Assembly: GCA_011037195.1 (NCBI GenBank)
Contig: JAAEAF010002552.1
Location: 1-64,000, forward strand
Direction: 5' to 3'
Origin: Triatoma infestans
Taxonomy: Eukaryota > Arthropoda > Insecta > Hemiptera > Reduviidae
DNA length: 64,000 nucleotides
Shown here: piece after piece, positions 10,970 through 22,727 of the stretch
Numbering within the stretch: position 1 is the first letter of the stretch
Layout: each line of letters begins with the position of its first letter
Made by a program: the position numbers and the translations under genes
Notes under the pieces: generated by a model
Seen by the model: the letters and a program-made list of their open reading frames with translations, nothing else
Databases searched by the model: none
Told to the model about the DNA's origin: nothing

Positions 10970-11135
10970 CTTTCCATACTTTGCCTAAGGCGACGTAGAC
11001 ATTCTATAGAATGCCCAGGCAATGTATAAAGTACCTAGACCAAGTATGAAATAAAAAGGACATTTCTTTCTTTGCTCAAAGTAGCTAGGTAATGTATGAA
11101 ATTCTATACAATACCAGAGATTCATACTTAGCCGG
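10970..11135. repeat. Degenerate relative of the 198-bp repeat unit
   Basis: ACTTTGCCTAAGG, ATTCTATAGAATGCCCAGGC, AATGTATAAAGTACCTAG and TAGGTAATGTATGAAATTC echo the CCTAGG-centred motifs of the tandem array 1 kb upstream, but heavily diverged. Probably an older copy of the same unit. Confidence 0.5.
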
Positions 11136-11699
11136 TAAGCAGCATAATTTTAGCAGCAAATAGTATTAAATACGTACTATTAAAAAAAATATTTATATTT
11201 TTGCTGCTAAAAAAAATTCTTTATAGCCGAGTATTTGTTACAAAACACCAGATTAAAAGATATGTAGTATAATTGCTGTTATTAATTCCATAATAAATGA
11301 TCTTTTCTACCCGTAATATCGTGTAGAATGAAAAATTAAACATATTTAAACAAACTGTAATTAGAAAATGTAATTTTCTTTATATTGCTTTTATGGAGTT
11401 TGAATGATGGCTTAAGTTAATTGCAATAAAAAAAAAAATTATATAAGTAGAAATTAATATTCTGCAACCAAAGTTTAGTAACGGTTGGGGAAAAATTTTT
11501 AATATTAAATGAGACAGATACTTCTAAATTACGTGAAATAAATAGATATTCCACCAAGCTGATTTTATTATAATGGCCGACAATTTTTATTTTTTATATT
11601 TACATAAATCGTTTTACAAATGTCTGAACTATTTTCATACGCAAGTTTGAATTAGTGTTTTCGTCATCAATGTTTGCGGAATTTTGAAAGATCACATTG
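11136..11699. other. AT-rich intronic DNA, nothing recognised
   Basis: No coding region, RNA or known repeat was seen. Confidence 0.45.
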
Positions 11700-12060
11700 G
11701 TGTAGAAATCAGTTAATATTTTAAGTCCTGTGAAACTACTGGATGTCCAGGTTTTCAGTCTTCTCTTTTTAGTCTGTAATTATTTTTGAGTGCCTGCCTT
11801 AATCATCATTCGATAATTAAAGATGGCAGAGGTAATTCCTTCATCAAAAGGTCAAGTACTTATCTATAAAACTAGTAGAAATGATTACATTGTACTCCTT
11901 AAGAGAGCATCTATAACATTGAACCAACCTCATATAACATTTGAAATTAGCACAGAACAAATTTCACAGAAGCAGCTAAATCAATTTTTATCAGCAAAAT
12001 GTTTTCGAATAAAAGTGATAAGTTTATAATCACTGTTTTAATACGTTTTAGAAGAAAAAA
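11700..12060 (+). repeat. Dispersed repeat fragment shared with 52.7 kb
   Basis: The segment with AGTAGAAATGATTACATTGT and GAGAGCATCTATAAC is recognisably the same sequence as AGTAGAAGTAATTACATTGT and GAGAGCGCCAATGAC near 52.77-52.83 kb. It probably belongs to the 5' portion of family C. A 68-codon open frame inside (11823-12029) is not conserved in the other copy and is not called as a gene. Confidence 0.6.
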
Positions 12061-12409
12061 AATTAGCGAGGAAGGATCTTTGGGAAATAAACTGGAATAA
12101 ATGCTGATCACTGTATAATAAATTAGAGACACAAACTGCCAGGATTTTTACACGTAAATAGAAATTAGGTAGCGAGAGATTTAGATTGAGTAAAGTGAAA
12201 GGTAGAAGTAGTAGTTGGTTGCTGACGCGTTATAACTGCTATATGAACTGTTGTAAGACTTGTCTTGTAGGGCTAGCGCAGCTGTATATTTACAGAGTCT
12301 CCCACTCTTGTCTGGCCTAAGTAGCGAGTGAGATTCTCAATTTTGTGTGTGTGTGTCTCTATCTCTCTGCTTTAGATCCCTTTCTTCGGATCCTATTTCA
12401 TCTGTGCAG
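12061..12409. other. Intronic DNA, slightly GC-richer, nothing recognised
   Basis: A non-repeat segment (12160-12330) with a GT/CT-rich stretch near 12343-12372. No supported gene. Confidence 0.4.
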
Positions 12410-13055
12410 CAAGCCTTCCAAGTTTAAAGAAAAATGTTATAGCCGTTTTCGAGAAAATTAAAAACAAAAAATTCGAAAAACAATCCTGTAAAATCATAAT
12501 TTCGGTTTAACGGTTTTTCTTGAAATTTTATAAATTCTACCAATGCTTCTAATTTATATTAATATACAGTTGGGTATACTGAATTGGTATTTATGAGAAA
12601 AGCATAACGCTACTAATATTACTCCAAAACTTCTAAAAAATAAATTTTCCCGGCGAAATGTTCCAAAGAAAAGTGAAAGGTATTTATTTACGTACATAGC
12701 ATATAAAGTTTAAAGAAATATCCCTGGAATCATTTTTTTAAAAAGAAAATAGCCAAAAACTTTTCAAAAAATTCTTTTAGTAAAGTCGTTCTTTCGGTTG
12801 ATGAATTTTGTCCGAAACTTTAATGGCCGGTACGATGTTTATGTCTACGGAATAAAGTTTGAGCTTTCTACGATTTTTCGTGTTAGTGATATTTTTGTTC
12901 ACACACACACACAAATACTGCAGACAATTCGCTAAAAAAAATTGTTTCTGAACTCGGGGGAGAGGTCCCCCCCGAGGGAAAAATGTATTTCCGGTATGAA
13001 CTCAAAAATTTCGAAACATTGACATATCGCACGTATCGAACGTAACAAGAAGGCT
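12410..13055 (+). repeat. Family C modular repeat, copy 1
   Basis: Contains the family motifs in order: GTTTAAAGAAA blocks with TTTTGAGAAAAT-like segments, TTCGGTTGATGAATTTTG, the CTTTCTACGATTTTTCGTGT block, an ACACACAC run, and GTATTTCCGGT followed by CGAAAATTT-like text. No coding capacity. The ends are eroded. Confidence 0.7.
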
Positions 13056-13065
13056 TTTTTTTCAT

Positions 13066-13328
13066 CAAAGACATTTTCCGTGATAGCCTGCTTCATTTTT
13101 GTGGTCATCGACCGGTTTCAGGCGTTTACCCATCTTCAGGATGCGTTTTTTAAGACAGTGTGACAACACAGTCTTACACAGAGCAAATCTGTGTTGTCAC
13201 ACTGTCTGAAAAACGCATCCTGAAGATGGGAGAAAGCTCGAAACCGGTCGATGACCACAAAATGAAGCAGGCTACCACGGAAAATGTCTCTGATGCTTTC
13301 CAGCTCTGCGGAACCAACCATCACACCA
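13066..13328. mobile_element. Foldback MITE, family A copy 4
   Basis: Left end AAAGACATTTTCCGTGATAG and right end CTCTGCGGAACCAACCATCA, with long mirrored arms around CAGAGCAAATCTGTG. It lies directly against the end of a family C copy. Confidence 0.88.
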
Positions 13329-14179
13329 ACTTATTTTCACGTTTGCATTTCTCCATTTTCCAATTGACTTTTTCTTTTTCTTTTCAAGTTAGAACCCTCA
13401 ACTTCAATTCCACCCAGAAGGAGATCTCGAAAATCGATATTCAGAGAGAAATGAATTCATACCTCCAACACATTTATCTGATGAGAAAGAATCACATGAT
13501 TTTTATCTTGCTTTAAATCTCAGAGTTCTGACTAATGAATTTACTTAATATTTGGAATGTTTACTATTTCTCTAGTATCAGTAATTGTATTGATACAGTA
13601 TAGAAGTTGGCAACCCAATTTCCACCAACTTATATTTTGCTACTATCACCAAGTGATGCACTAGGGACGGGCTCCAGGCGGGCTTTCGCCCAGACCCTTC
13701 TGCGCTTATCGCCGCGATCCTCTTATTCGTCAAAGCATAATAGTATTATGAAATAAATTATATAATTAATATCATTGCAGTTTAAGAAAACTACAATTAA
13801 TTAACACGCAGGCTAGCTTTATTAACTACCCTGCTATTGATGACAGAGTCTAAGGCGCTTTCAGAACCACCCTAAAATTTAATTTTTCAAAAAAAATCTT
13901 GCAGATATATAACTAATAGATGTTATGGGGAAACTTAACAATTTTAGGGGTACCTCAAAAATGCCAATAGGCGGCTAAAGAAAAGACTGTCTTCATGAAA
14001 TCTAATAGATTATTTTTCAAATTAGGGAGTATAATGGAGTTGATGAGGAGAGAAATTAGGATTGATTAATTAGACGAGATATGAAGACACTGTTATAATA
14101 TAAGTTTACACAAACTGCACTGGACTTGTAATGATTTTATAAAATAAAGGGGGGGCAGTAGAGTTATGACACGATGCGA
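13329..14179. other. Intronic DNA, nothing recognised
   Basis: A short GC-rich hairpin (GGCGGGCTTTCGCCC near 13677-13691) stands out. The rest is AT-rich and unassigned. Confidence 0.45.
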
Positions 14180-14221
14180 TGTATATAGTTGAATCTCATA
14201 GATTGATCCATGTCCCGATCT

Positions 14222-14429
14222 GTTACTGGCTTATATACAGGTTCCCCACTTTCGCCTGCTTAAATGAGAGAGTACCTGAGAGAGTTTGTTTTTTCTCGGT
14301 CGGGCTTATGTGTTTTCTCTCTTGCCGTTACATCATCAAACACACAAGACCGACCGAGAGAAAACAAACTCTCTGGTACTCTCTCACTTAAGCAGACTAG
14401 AGTGGGGAACCTGTATATAAGCCAGTAAC
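14222..14429. repeat. Inverted repeat, about 92-bp arms, 24-bp loop
   Basis: The left arm starts GTTACTGGCTTATATACAGG and the right arm ends CCTGTATATAAGCCAGTAAC. Arm similarity continues through CTCGGTCGGGCTTATGTGTT versus AACACACAAGACCGACCGAG. The arms are similar enough for an intact hairpin in RNA or DNA. Confidence 0.9.
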
Positions 14430-14470
14430 AGAGAGCTGATGGTTGTTCGATCTGTTTCACTCGCTTATTA

Positions 14471-14563
14471 ACAGGTCCCACTCTAGCCGGCTTACGTGAC
14501 GAGGTACCCGAGGTAGAGTTTGTTTTCTCCGGCGGGCTTGTTTGTTTTCTCTCTTGTCGTCAC
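14471..14563. repeat. Third, partial copy of the 14.2-kb arm
   Basis: ACAGGTCCCACTCTAGCCGG, GAGTTTGTTTTCTCC and GCGGGCTTGTTTGTTTTCTC repeat the left arm in the same orientation with substitutions. So the arm exists three times within 350 bp. Confidence 0.75.
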
Positions 14564-16324
14564 AGGGAGTGCCATCGCTAGATGTCTCTCTAATCCATAC
14601 TCCCAATAATTTCATTTCATTTCCACATATTTACCTGTTGCAATGTATATTTTTCAGCTGTATAAAAAAACAACAATAATTTTTCTTCTTAGTAGTTCGT
14701 TCTCTCTCTTACAAAAAAATGTACTCACATGCAAACACAAATACGAGCGTAAACAGGATCTATTGCTAAAAACATTTGTTCTTATTCAAAGGAACTCAAA
14801 ACTAGTGTTGAAAAACTCAATTCCGGTGATCATCCAAATTTTTGAAATATTTCCTTTCACAGCAGTAAAAGGAAATAACAACTGGAAAAACTGAACGGAA
14901 ATTGCAAAAAAAAAAAAAATTAAAACATTTAATGTAGTAATATTTCCAGGTGACTAATTTTGATCAATTGATATAGATGATAATATTATCATCTCTAATT
15001 ATCATCCCTAAACAAAATAATATCAAGATGTTAAATTTTTACAGTTTTTTTTTTAATCACACTTACGTACAAATCTTATAAAATATATTTATCGGTTCAA
15101 CGGACAGCTGTTTCCGGTGTGTAATCATTTTTTTGGACAATCTAATACATCGAAATATACTTTTCCATACTCTTGTAAAAGTAATTAATTTTGCATAATA
15201 TACAAATTAGAGCGGCACTTCTTCTAAACTTGATATACTAGTAAATTAATCTTTTTGTACTGATGACTTGATCCGCCATTTTACTTTTTTCGTGTATCTG
15301 TTTAGGAGTTACCATTTAACGAGAATGGAGTTTTCTATTTGGCTGCTATTAACTTAATGCTATAATTTATGTTTGCCATTACATTTCAACTAGTTCGTCT
15401 CGCTCTGCACAAGGTAGGCCAAGACCTAAACTAGTGCGAGAAAAAAAATCCAAAAAAAGCAAAATATAAGGTTTGAATAATGCGATAGCTTTCAGAATGT
15501 GATTCTAGACTGCCTAGGCCAAAGTAGGCTTGTACATATCGCATCATACCCTACCCTTTACCATTCATTATCCAATAGGCATATTGCCTTCCAAAAAAAT
15601 AACAAATGAAAATACTCACACACACACATATATATATATATATTATGATATAAAACAAAACCTATGTTTTACAGTTAACAGTATACACATCTGTTCTATT
15701 GTAATATTTTTAGAATTGTGTCACCTGTTCTCTAGATGTAAAGCTGACGGTCATATCATAAAACCAACCTTATCATTTTACATTCATAAATGTTTTTAGA
15801 TTCGACAGGACAACTAGCATGCAGGTGTTACCTGCCTAAATATATATATATATATATATATATTTTATAATGTTATAAGATAGTGCCCGCTGTTTACAAA
15901 GTAATACCGGCACTTTTTGTAATCAATAATTTGGATAAATTAAAATTTAATGCAATGAAAAAATATGGTATACCATTTTCCTTGATATTAATTAATAATC
16001 TGTTAACAAAAGTGTAATTTCTATGCTGCATTAGAAGTACAAAAAATAATTGTACAGAAATAGAGAAGATATATCTTAAAAACAATTCGCGAACGTTTAA
16101 CACTGTGGATCTCATTTCCATAGATCGCTATTTTCGAGGACTCTTACAAACGAGGCTATGGATTACTCAGATTTTATGATAAATATTATGTGAATGATCT
16201 ATTGTGTTTCAATAATTGGAAAAACTATTGAATACCATATGGATTCCTGCACAAATCGTGGTTGGAATCAAGCTTACCTATTCCTTGGCAAAAACAGCCT
16301 CGACAAACAAAAATATTAATTGCT
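14564..16324. other. AT-rich intronic DNA with dinucleotide repeats
   Basis: A CA/TA microsatellite near 15619-15642 and a TA run near 15841-15862. No supported gene or known transposon was seen. Confidence 0.55.
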
Positions 16325-16499
16325 GTGGTGGTTGATTCCGCAGAGCTGAAAAGCATCAGAGACATTTTCCATAGCCTGCTTCATTTTGTGATCATCGACC
16401 GGTTTCGTGCGTTCGCCCATCTTCGGGATGCGTTTGTCAGACAGCGTGATAACACAGACTTGCACAGAGCAAATTCAGTTTATACACTCAGTAAGTATA
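16325..16499. mobile_element. Foldback MITE, family A copy 5, left half
   Basis: The left arm begins near GTGGTGGTTGATTCCGCAGA. It is complete to the loop text GCAAATTCAGTTTATACACT, where a Tc1-like element interrupts it at a TA. Confidence 0.88.
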
Positions 16500-17645
16500 C
16501 AGGGTGACCAGAGTTATATGCTCCACCCACTTTTTTTTAAATTTCGAAAAAATAGAAAACACGTATTTAATCATTTTTAGTCTAGTTTATTTTCAGTGAT
16601 TGATCCATTTTTTTATACCCCAATATCCCGAGATACAGCATCCAACTTTTTTTTTTCAAATGGAACATTATATTTTTTTTTGCATATTTTTATAGTACTT
16701 GAGCCTCTAAAAAAAAAAAAAAAAAAAAAAAATTTAAAATCGGTTAGGTTTTTGAAAAGTTATGGTAATTTAAAACATGAAAAACAAATTTCAGTTTAAT
16801 GTCAAAATTACCTTATTTTTTTTTTAAAGAAGCTGTTCAACTGGTTACGTGGAAATTTCTGTCCAGGTAACGTCGAACAACTCTCGCATTAAGTGCCGGG
16901 CAACCATCTTGTTGAAAATACATATCAAGCCGACGTTTTAAAGGAACATCTTCAAGCAGAACTGGCAAAATGTCTCTTAAAAAAGTTAGATACCTTTCAC
17001 CAGTTAAGTTCCCTCTGTAGAAGTATGGGCCGATTAGTTGGTTTTACGATTAAGAAGGCCATTGTTGGTAAACTTTGATTCATCAGTCCATAAAATTGTG
17101 CATTTTTTGTCCATTTTTTGTGGGGATATCTAAAAAATAAAGTGTACAGTAACCTTAATCCCGTGGCTTCAGTCGAAGATATGGAACGTCGAATAACTCT
17201 AGCCTGCCTAGATGTTGCCTTTGCCACCTAAGTGCTGCTACAAACAGAGCGTGGGAGTCCAGAGCTTTGGCTTGCCTATCCGTTGATAGTGTCCAGTTTG
17301 AAGAGCTTCTTTAAAGAAAAAATAAGGTAATTTTGACATTAAACTGAAATTTGTTTTTCATATTTTAAATTACCATAACTTTTGAAAAACCTAACCGGTT
17401 TTAAATTTTTTTTTTTTTTTTTTTTAGAGGCTCAAGTACTATAAAAATATGCAAAAAAAAATATAATGTTCCATTTGAAAAAAAAAAGTTGGATGCTGTA
17501 TCTCGGGATATTGGGGTATAAAAAAATGGATCAATCACTGAAAATAAACTACACTAAAAATGATTAAATACGTGTTTTCTATTTTTTCGAAATTTCCCGC
17601 CGTTTAAAAAAAAAGTGGGTGGAGCACATAACTCTGGTCACCCTA
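16500..17645 (-). mobile_element. Tc1-like DNA transposon with about 340-bp terminal inverted repeats, deleted
   Basis: The left end CAGGGTGACCAGAGTTATAT is mirrored by ATAACTCTGGTCACCCT at the right end. The arms (16501-16834 and 17304-17644) match nearly throughout. TA dinucleotides flank the element (16498-16499 and 17646-17647), as expected for the Tc1/mariner superfamily. The roughly 470-bp centre encodes, on the minus strand, transposase remains including WTDESKFTNNG (17037-17102), the segment around a catalytic aspartate in this type of DDE transposase. Stops and a large deletion make it non-autonomous. High similarity between the long arms suggests that the insertion is not very old. 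Confidence 0.87.
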
Positions 17646-17740
17646 TATAAACTGAATTTGTTCTGTGCAAATCTGTGTAATTACCTGTATGACAAACGCA
17701 TCCTGAAGTTGAGCGAACGCCTGAAACCGGTCGATGAGCA
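17646..17740. mobile_element. Foldback MITE, family A copy 5, right half
   Basis: Continues the interrupted hairpin with TATAAACTGAATTTG, which pairs with the loop text left of the insertion. The arm then runs to AAACCGGTCGATGAGCA, where it is truncated. Confidence 0.85.
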
Positions 17741-19235
17741 GTAGGAGTTTCTTGCTTTCGGCTGGAGATGGGACTATCTACGTAATTATCTTTATAGTCA
17801 CCTCCAGAAGTAGGAATCCCTGATCTGCCAACTTTGTCACATAGAAAGGAAAATGACGGGAGATCATATTTTTGAGTGCCCAGCCTTCGAGCAACAAGTT
17901 GATTTATGATACTATATCTCAAAGGTATAAACATATATTGGACTGTAAGAAAGAAGTAGGCACAAATGAGGTAAAAATAACAACATCGCTAAATGACCTC
18001 AACTCTTTTCAAGCAGATGATTATACGTAAATAGCTCAGATAATATTAATAAACTTAGGATTTTTCTCTTGAAGACAAGATTGCTGTCCATCAATCCAGA
18101 TAATGAAGATAATTTCTTTACACTTTAGTGACACTTTTTATAGAAAGTAGATCTTCAAACAAAATTTACAACCTTCAGCAAATGTAATTAATTAATAAAA
18201 TTTTATTAACTCAGTTTGCTTATTTCTATCGTAAAAACTTTTCAAAAAACTGTTCATTCAGCTTATTACCGTTGAAGTAAATACTGATTAGATTAAAATA
18301 TTCTTTAATGAATAATTAATGATTAAAATATAAAAATAGAAAAAGAAAAGTGTGGTTATTATGTGGTGCAAATCGATTTTTCCTTTTAGCCGTACAACCT
18401 GTGTGATGAGGGCAGCAGTGTAACGCGATAGGACCAGGGGTGGTAGTGGGTTGATTGGGTCACGTGATTGTTAGTGACGACCGACGGTAGTTGTGCTGTT
18501 ATCTTGAATAGTAAACAGCTAAAGAGAAAAATGACTAAGGCTAGCATATAAATGTTACATTTATATTTTATACAAAAAAAAAATAGGTACAGTGATGGAA
18601 TTCTGACAAGTTTACAATTTTTATTAAGTTCAATGGTTTAATCACAGTGTACAACAATCTATTTTCATATATATATATATATGCATGCGAGATTTCATAA
18701 ATATATATAAAAGAGTATTTAATTAAGTTACAAAATGTATCGTGCCATATGATAAGTAGAGGAAGTAGGGTATGAGGAACTTAATTAATCCTTAATTTTG
18801 TTTCGTCTCAAGTAAATAAGGTTGCTCCCTGTCTCAAACTTGGCCTTCACTGACTCATGGATATTGTATAACTTGAGATTTTTATATTTACGCAGAAATT
18901 TCTATAGAAAATTTAATTCATTTCACAGATTCTTTTTTTTTTTTAATATAAAAGCTTTTCCACTAAACTTATCTTTCTATTTAAACGAAACTTGAATCCA
19001 AGTCCCTCTTTGAGCAGCATTTTCAATTTGCGTTTTCCCTCCAATAAAACTGTGACTATACATTTCTTTTAACAAGAAATCTCAGTAAACAAACTTGATA
19101 TTCCGTTTAGGCATCACTATCACTTCTGAGATGAAAATTTTGATTCCTCTACCGATTAAGGCACATTAGAAGCTTATGTACGTTAGTGCGACTTTACAGA
19201 ATTTTTGGATTTTCCCACAATGATTTTCATTAAAC
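17741..19235. other. Intronic DNA, nothing recognised
   Basis: Includes a GC-richer non-repeat patch at about 18385-18520 with a CACGTG E-box at 18461-18466. Microsatellite TA occurs near 18669-18682. No gene was recognised. Confidence 0.5.
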
Positions 19236-20300
19236 TTGGATGCTATTATTACTATTATTATTCATCTATGGGAATGGACCCAGTACCGCACCCTATCCAA
19301 AACTTCCCTGGGCCCACATAGCTGCCCCAAAGAAAGACAACAACAAACCGGGTCTAGAACAAAAATCCAGACCCATGTCTAATTTATCCAAGATTTACTG
19401 TAGTTCCGAACAAATTGGTTCATAACCTTAAAGGGAAATAGCCTAAGCTCTTCCGCAGACATCCAGTTCCGACCAATTGATCTTAGATATAGATTGTTGT
19501 AGGGGATTATTGCACTGTTACCTGAAACAACTATTGTGCCCCTCGGAGCCTTCTCAGTTTACAGTTGGCCTTCACAAGCAGTGTTCTCTAGCTACAGACA
19601 ACACTGCCCACCACCGGAACAGTGAGTTGTAGAGGCTCCTAGAAAGAGAAAATCTAAGGGCAGCATGTTAGATTTGAACCCGGGACCACTGTGTTGCTAG
19701 TCCAGCGCGCTACCAGTGAGCTAATCTCTTCCAAATGATCTCTTGAAATAGTCTAATTTTCTCACAACCCAAGCAGTTACCAACCAACATTAAGATGGAT
19801 CGGTGGTTCTTCCTCTGTCTCACAACTCTACAAAAGGGGGCTGATCTCAAAACTCTACATATGCCCCATTACATTGAGGTGCCTCCTTTAAACAGCTACT
19901 GTGATACTATCCGTAACTGGAAGCTTGACAGACATGTGACTAAAGATACATCAACAGCAGATTCGAGACCAATGAAATGGAGAGAAGCGCCTAATTTGGT
20001 AAATGTATCTATCTACTCATTCCAAAAATTCCCATATGATCTGATACCCAGACCTAGAAGTACATCCTTCAAGAAAGAAAGCTCTTCCAGTTTTCTAGAA
20101 CATTCTAGTACCAACTTGGAAATGAAGACATATGAACTCAGCGCCTTCAACACTTGATTGTCCGAATAGATACAAACACCTTATAAGTTAGTGTTACATA
20201 ACCGGTCATCCAAAATATAACAAAGAATAGCATAAATCTCAGCTTGGACAACAGTCCTGAGACACCAAGAGATACTGCCTCCTTCCTATCTTAAAAAGGC
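19236..20300 (-). mobile_element. I-like LINE 3' end with RNase H remains, interrupted by a SINE
   Basis: On the minus strand, from about 20290 downwards, the text reads QAEIYAILCYILDD and then VCIYSDNQVLKALSS, a ribonuclease H domain with the catalytic Asp of the YSDNQ segment. LVLECSRKLEELS follows. C-terminal-like text continues to about 19735. A SINE (19490-19733) then interrupts it. The presumed 3' untranslated part resumes to 19236 and ends in (TAA)n-type repeats, as in the I clade. Several stops show decay. The clade call is inferred from RNase H plus the triplet tail. Confidence 0.65.
19490..19733 (-). mobile_element. tRNA-derived SINE, tail type A
   Basis: Minus strand: a tRNA-like head with GATTAGCTCACTGGTAGCGC (A box) and CCCGGGTTCAAATC (B box), the body with CTTAGATTTTCTC and GGTGGGCAGTGTTGTCTGTA, and the type A tail ending CAATAATCCCCTACAACAAT. 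It is full length, about 240 bp. Confidence 0.88.
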
Positions 20301-20393
20301 CGCATCTCCAGACCTACTTACCATCATCTATTCTGCATATATTGCACAGATATAAATTTATCAATTTAATTGCAAACAAATTATTTGTTTTAT

Positions 20394-20598
20394 ATTTGTT
20401 TTGGTTGGTTCCGCATGGCTGGAAAGCATCAGAGATATTTTCCGTGATAGCCTGGCTTCTTTTTGTGGTCAAACAGTGTGATAACATTGTTATGTTATCA
20501 CACTGCTTGACAAAAAGCATCCTGATGAAGGGCGAACGCCCGAAATCGGTCGATAGCCACAAAAAGAAGCAGGCTATCATGGAAAATATCTCTGATTA
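20394..20598. mobile_element. Foldback MITE, family A copy 6, with deletion in the left arm
   Basis: Ends TTGGTTGGTTCCGC and TATCATGGAAAATATCTCTG. The left arm jumps from CTTTTTGTGGTC to AAACAGTGTGATAAC. It has lost the GGGCGTTCGCCC portion that the right arm still has. Confidence 0.85.
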
Positions 20599-21587
20599 TT
20601 TGTTTTACTTATTGAAGCTGAAGATCCAAGCATTCTAACAAAACAAAAAACGAAAAGAAAAAAACAATATTTGGGATAGATGTTAATTTTATCTTGCTGT
20701 TATGAACTTTCTACTGCAACTATAGCGGATTTCACCCCGCTTCAAAATATAATCTAGTTCTCGTATGGACTATTTGCCTATTTTCATATCGTAACTTCCA
20801 AATAATTCTTTTAACGATTTTTCTCAACATAGGCATTGGATGATCGTCCTTGTAACTTCTCAAATAATTCTTTTAACGATTTTTCTCAACATAGGCATTG
20901 GATGATCGTCGAAATGATAGATAGATGTTACTGGTATTCAGATATATTATTCTATTCTTGAATATGCTTCCTCTATAATTATAATAAGAAAATTGCTGAA
21001 TAAATAAGTAAACAACAATAATAATAACCAATATAACAATGGAGGCACCGATTTTAAATTTTACTTTTTGCCTGAATAATTTTCCAACGCTACATTTTTA
21101 CATACAATTTTCTTTAATATAAAATAAACACATATCTAAATGTGATAATGAATTAGTTGCTTGGAAAATATACAATAATAATCATAAATAACATGATTAT
21201 TTCAAACTACATATTATTACAGGTAACACTCCTGGATGGTGAAGTAATGTAATATTATGTTTGTACTAGTTACTAGAGAAAGGAGAATCAATATAATACA
21301 TAGACCAACAAACACTGTTGTGTTATTATTTGTACAGTACAGTTGTTGATAATAGTGTATTTCAGTGCACGCATTTCAACAGTGGTCACTATACTGACAC
21401 GAACCCGTCACACACCACAATACATATAACCAACACACCACAAAATTAACACAACACATTCATATACTAAAATACACGCTACCTATATAATTGGCCATAT
21501 AAATTTACATAATTTCCAATCGGATGTTCTTCATATGGAATATTAATTATAATTTCATTTTGAATATTATGGTTTTATTTTACTTTT

Positions 21588-21618
<31 letters not shown>

Positions 21619-21824
21619 GTAATTTTTAGGGTCTTTCATATTTGAATTATAATCTTTTATTACTTATCTTTATATCTTCTCTTCCTGCTGGGATCGTTGA
21701 AATATGCGAAAATTGAGTTTTTTTGATTTGTGAATATATATTTTGATCTCGCATTTAAATTAAGAAAAAAAAATCAGGTTTGAAACACACACCACCGAAT
21801 TTCTCTCTTAATCTTGTTATAGAA
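20599..21824. other. Intronic DNA with a 61-bp tandem duplication and a T run
   Basis: AT-rich. It contains the tandem duplication at 20791-20911 and a long T tract near 21590-21618. No gene was seen. Confidence 0.55.
20791..20911. repeat. Tandem duplication, 61-bp unit
   Basis: GTAACTTCCAAATAATTC (20791) and GTAACTTCTCAAATAATTC (20852) begin two almost identical units that end GGCATTGGATGATCGTC. Confidence 0.9.
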
Positions 21825-22716
21825 TCTATATACATATAAAATTCAGTCACCGATTTTGTGGCCGCAAAACTCGAAAAGTAGTCGATGGATTGACTTGAAA
21901 TTTTTACACAACGTTGTATTTTTATATAAGAGTGTTTATATATACTTTTTACTCCGAAGTTCCCAAGGAAACGGGAACTTCTCCGAGCATTTCGCGAGGT
22001 TGGCAGAAATAGACAGACTCAGACGCGTTGCGATGGTGGCTCACTCTCTGAACCTCTTTCTCAACTACTTATAAGTACCTCTATTCCGAAGTTCCCATGG
22101 AAACGGGAAATTCCGAACTAAAATCCGTTCAAACGGCCATATTGCGTTAGCACTTGCTTCTTAGGTATTGCTGCTACGTTGATGGAAGAAGGTAGAACAG
22201 CGGAGAAGGTTCTTCGGGCGTGCAAAATCATTGTATGGGATGAGTGTACAATGGCTTATAAGAAGTCATTGGAAGCATTAGACCATACATTGAAAGACTT
22301 GCGAAATAATCAGGTTCCAATTGGTGGAACATTGGTGTTAATAGCCGGTGACTTCAGGCAAACGCTTCCAGTGATACCTCGCTCAACATCAGCTAATTAA
22401 TTGCATGCCTGCTTGAAATATTCAACTCTTTGGAGCACAGTAAAAAAAAAAAAATCATTTAACAACGAATATGAGAGTTCAACTTCAGAACGATCCAACA
22501 GCTGCCATATTTTTAAGACAATTACTCGAAATCGGTAACGGCACTGCTCCTACAAATCCGGAAACGGAAAAAATCATCTTCCCATCTAATTTCTGCAACA
22601 CTATACATTCAAAAGAGACAGGGTATTCCAAAGCATCGAAACAAATTATCAGAATCACGTATGGTTAAGACTAAACATCAGACTGAGCCACAGCGAAGCG
22701 TGGCCGGGTTAGCTAG
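21825..22716 (+). mobile_element. Helitron, internally deleted, with helicase remains
   Basis: The left end TCTATATACATATAAAA follows an A. The right end is the hairpin CCACAGCGAAGCGTGG then CCGGGTTAGCTAG followed by T, the classic Helitron structure (5' TC, 3' hairpin plus CTAG, insertion between A and T). Inside, frames at 22179-22400 and 22471-22668 encode a PIF1-like helicase portion: IVWDECTMAYKKSLEALDHT with the Walker B motif, LIAGDFRQTLPVIPRS, and NMRVQLQND. The Rep nuclease and the helicase N-terminus are missing, so the element cannot move itself. Confidence 0.9.
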
Positions 22717-22727
22717 TTATATATAAA

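Noticed and set aside
11823..12029. 68-codon frame that looks like a small protein
   Set aside because: The same DNA recurs at 52.7 kb without an open frame, so it is part of a dispersed repeat.
19681..19733. tRNA-like sequence with A and B boxes, also near 28745, 48575, 51510 and 62190
   Set aside because: Each is the head of a SINE, followed by the shared body and tail. The acceptor stem and anticodon arm of a real tRNA gene are not formed.
20314..20638. Overlapping frames on both strands of about 90-100 codons
   Set aside because: They run through a foldback MITE. Open frames on both strands arise from its palindromic arms.
22179..22668. Helicase-like frames considered as a host PIF1 gene
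   Set aside because: They lie inside clear Helitron ends and are truncated and frameshifted.
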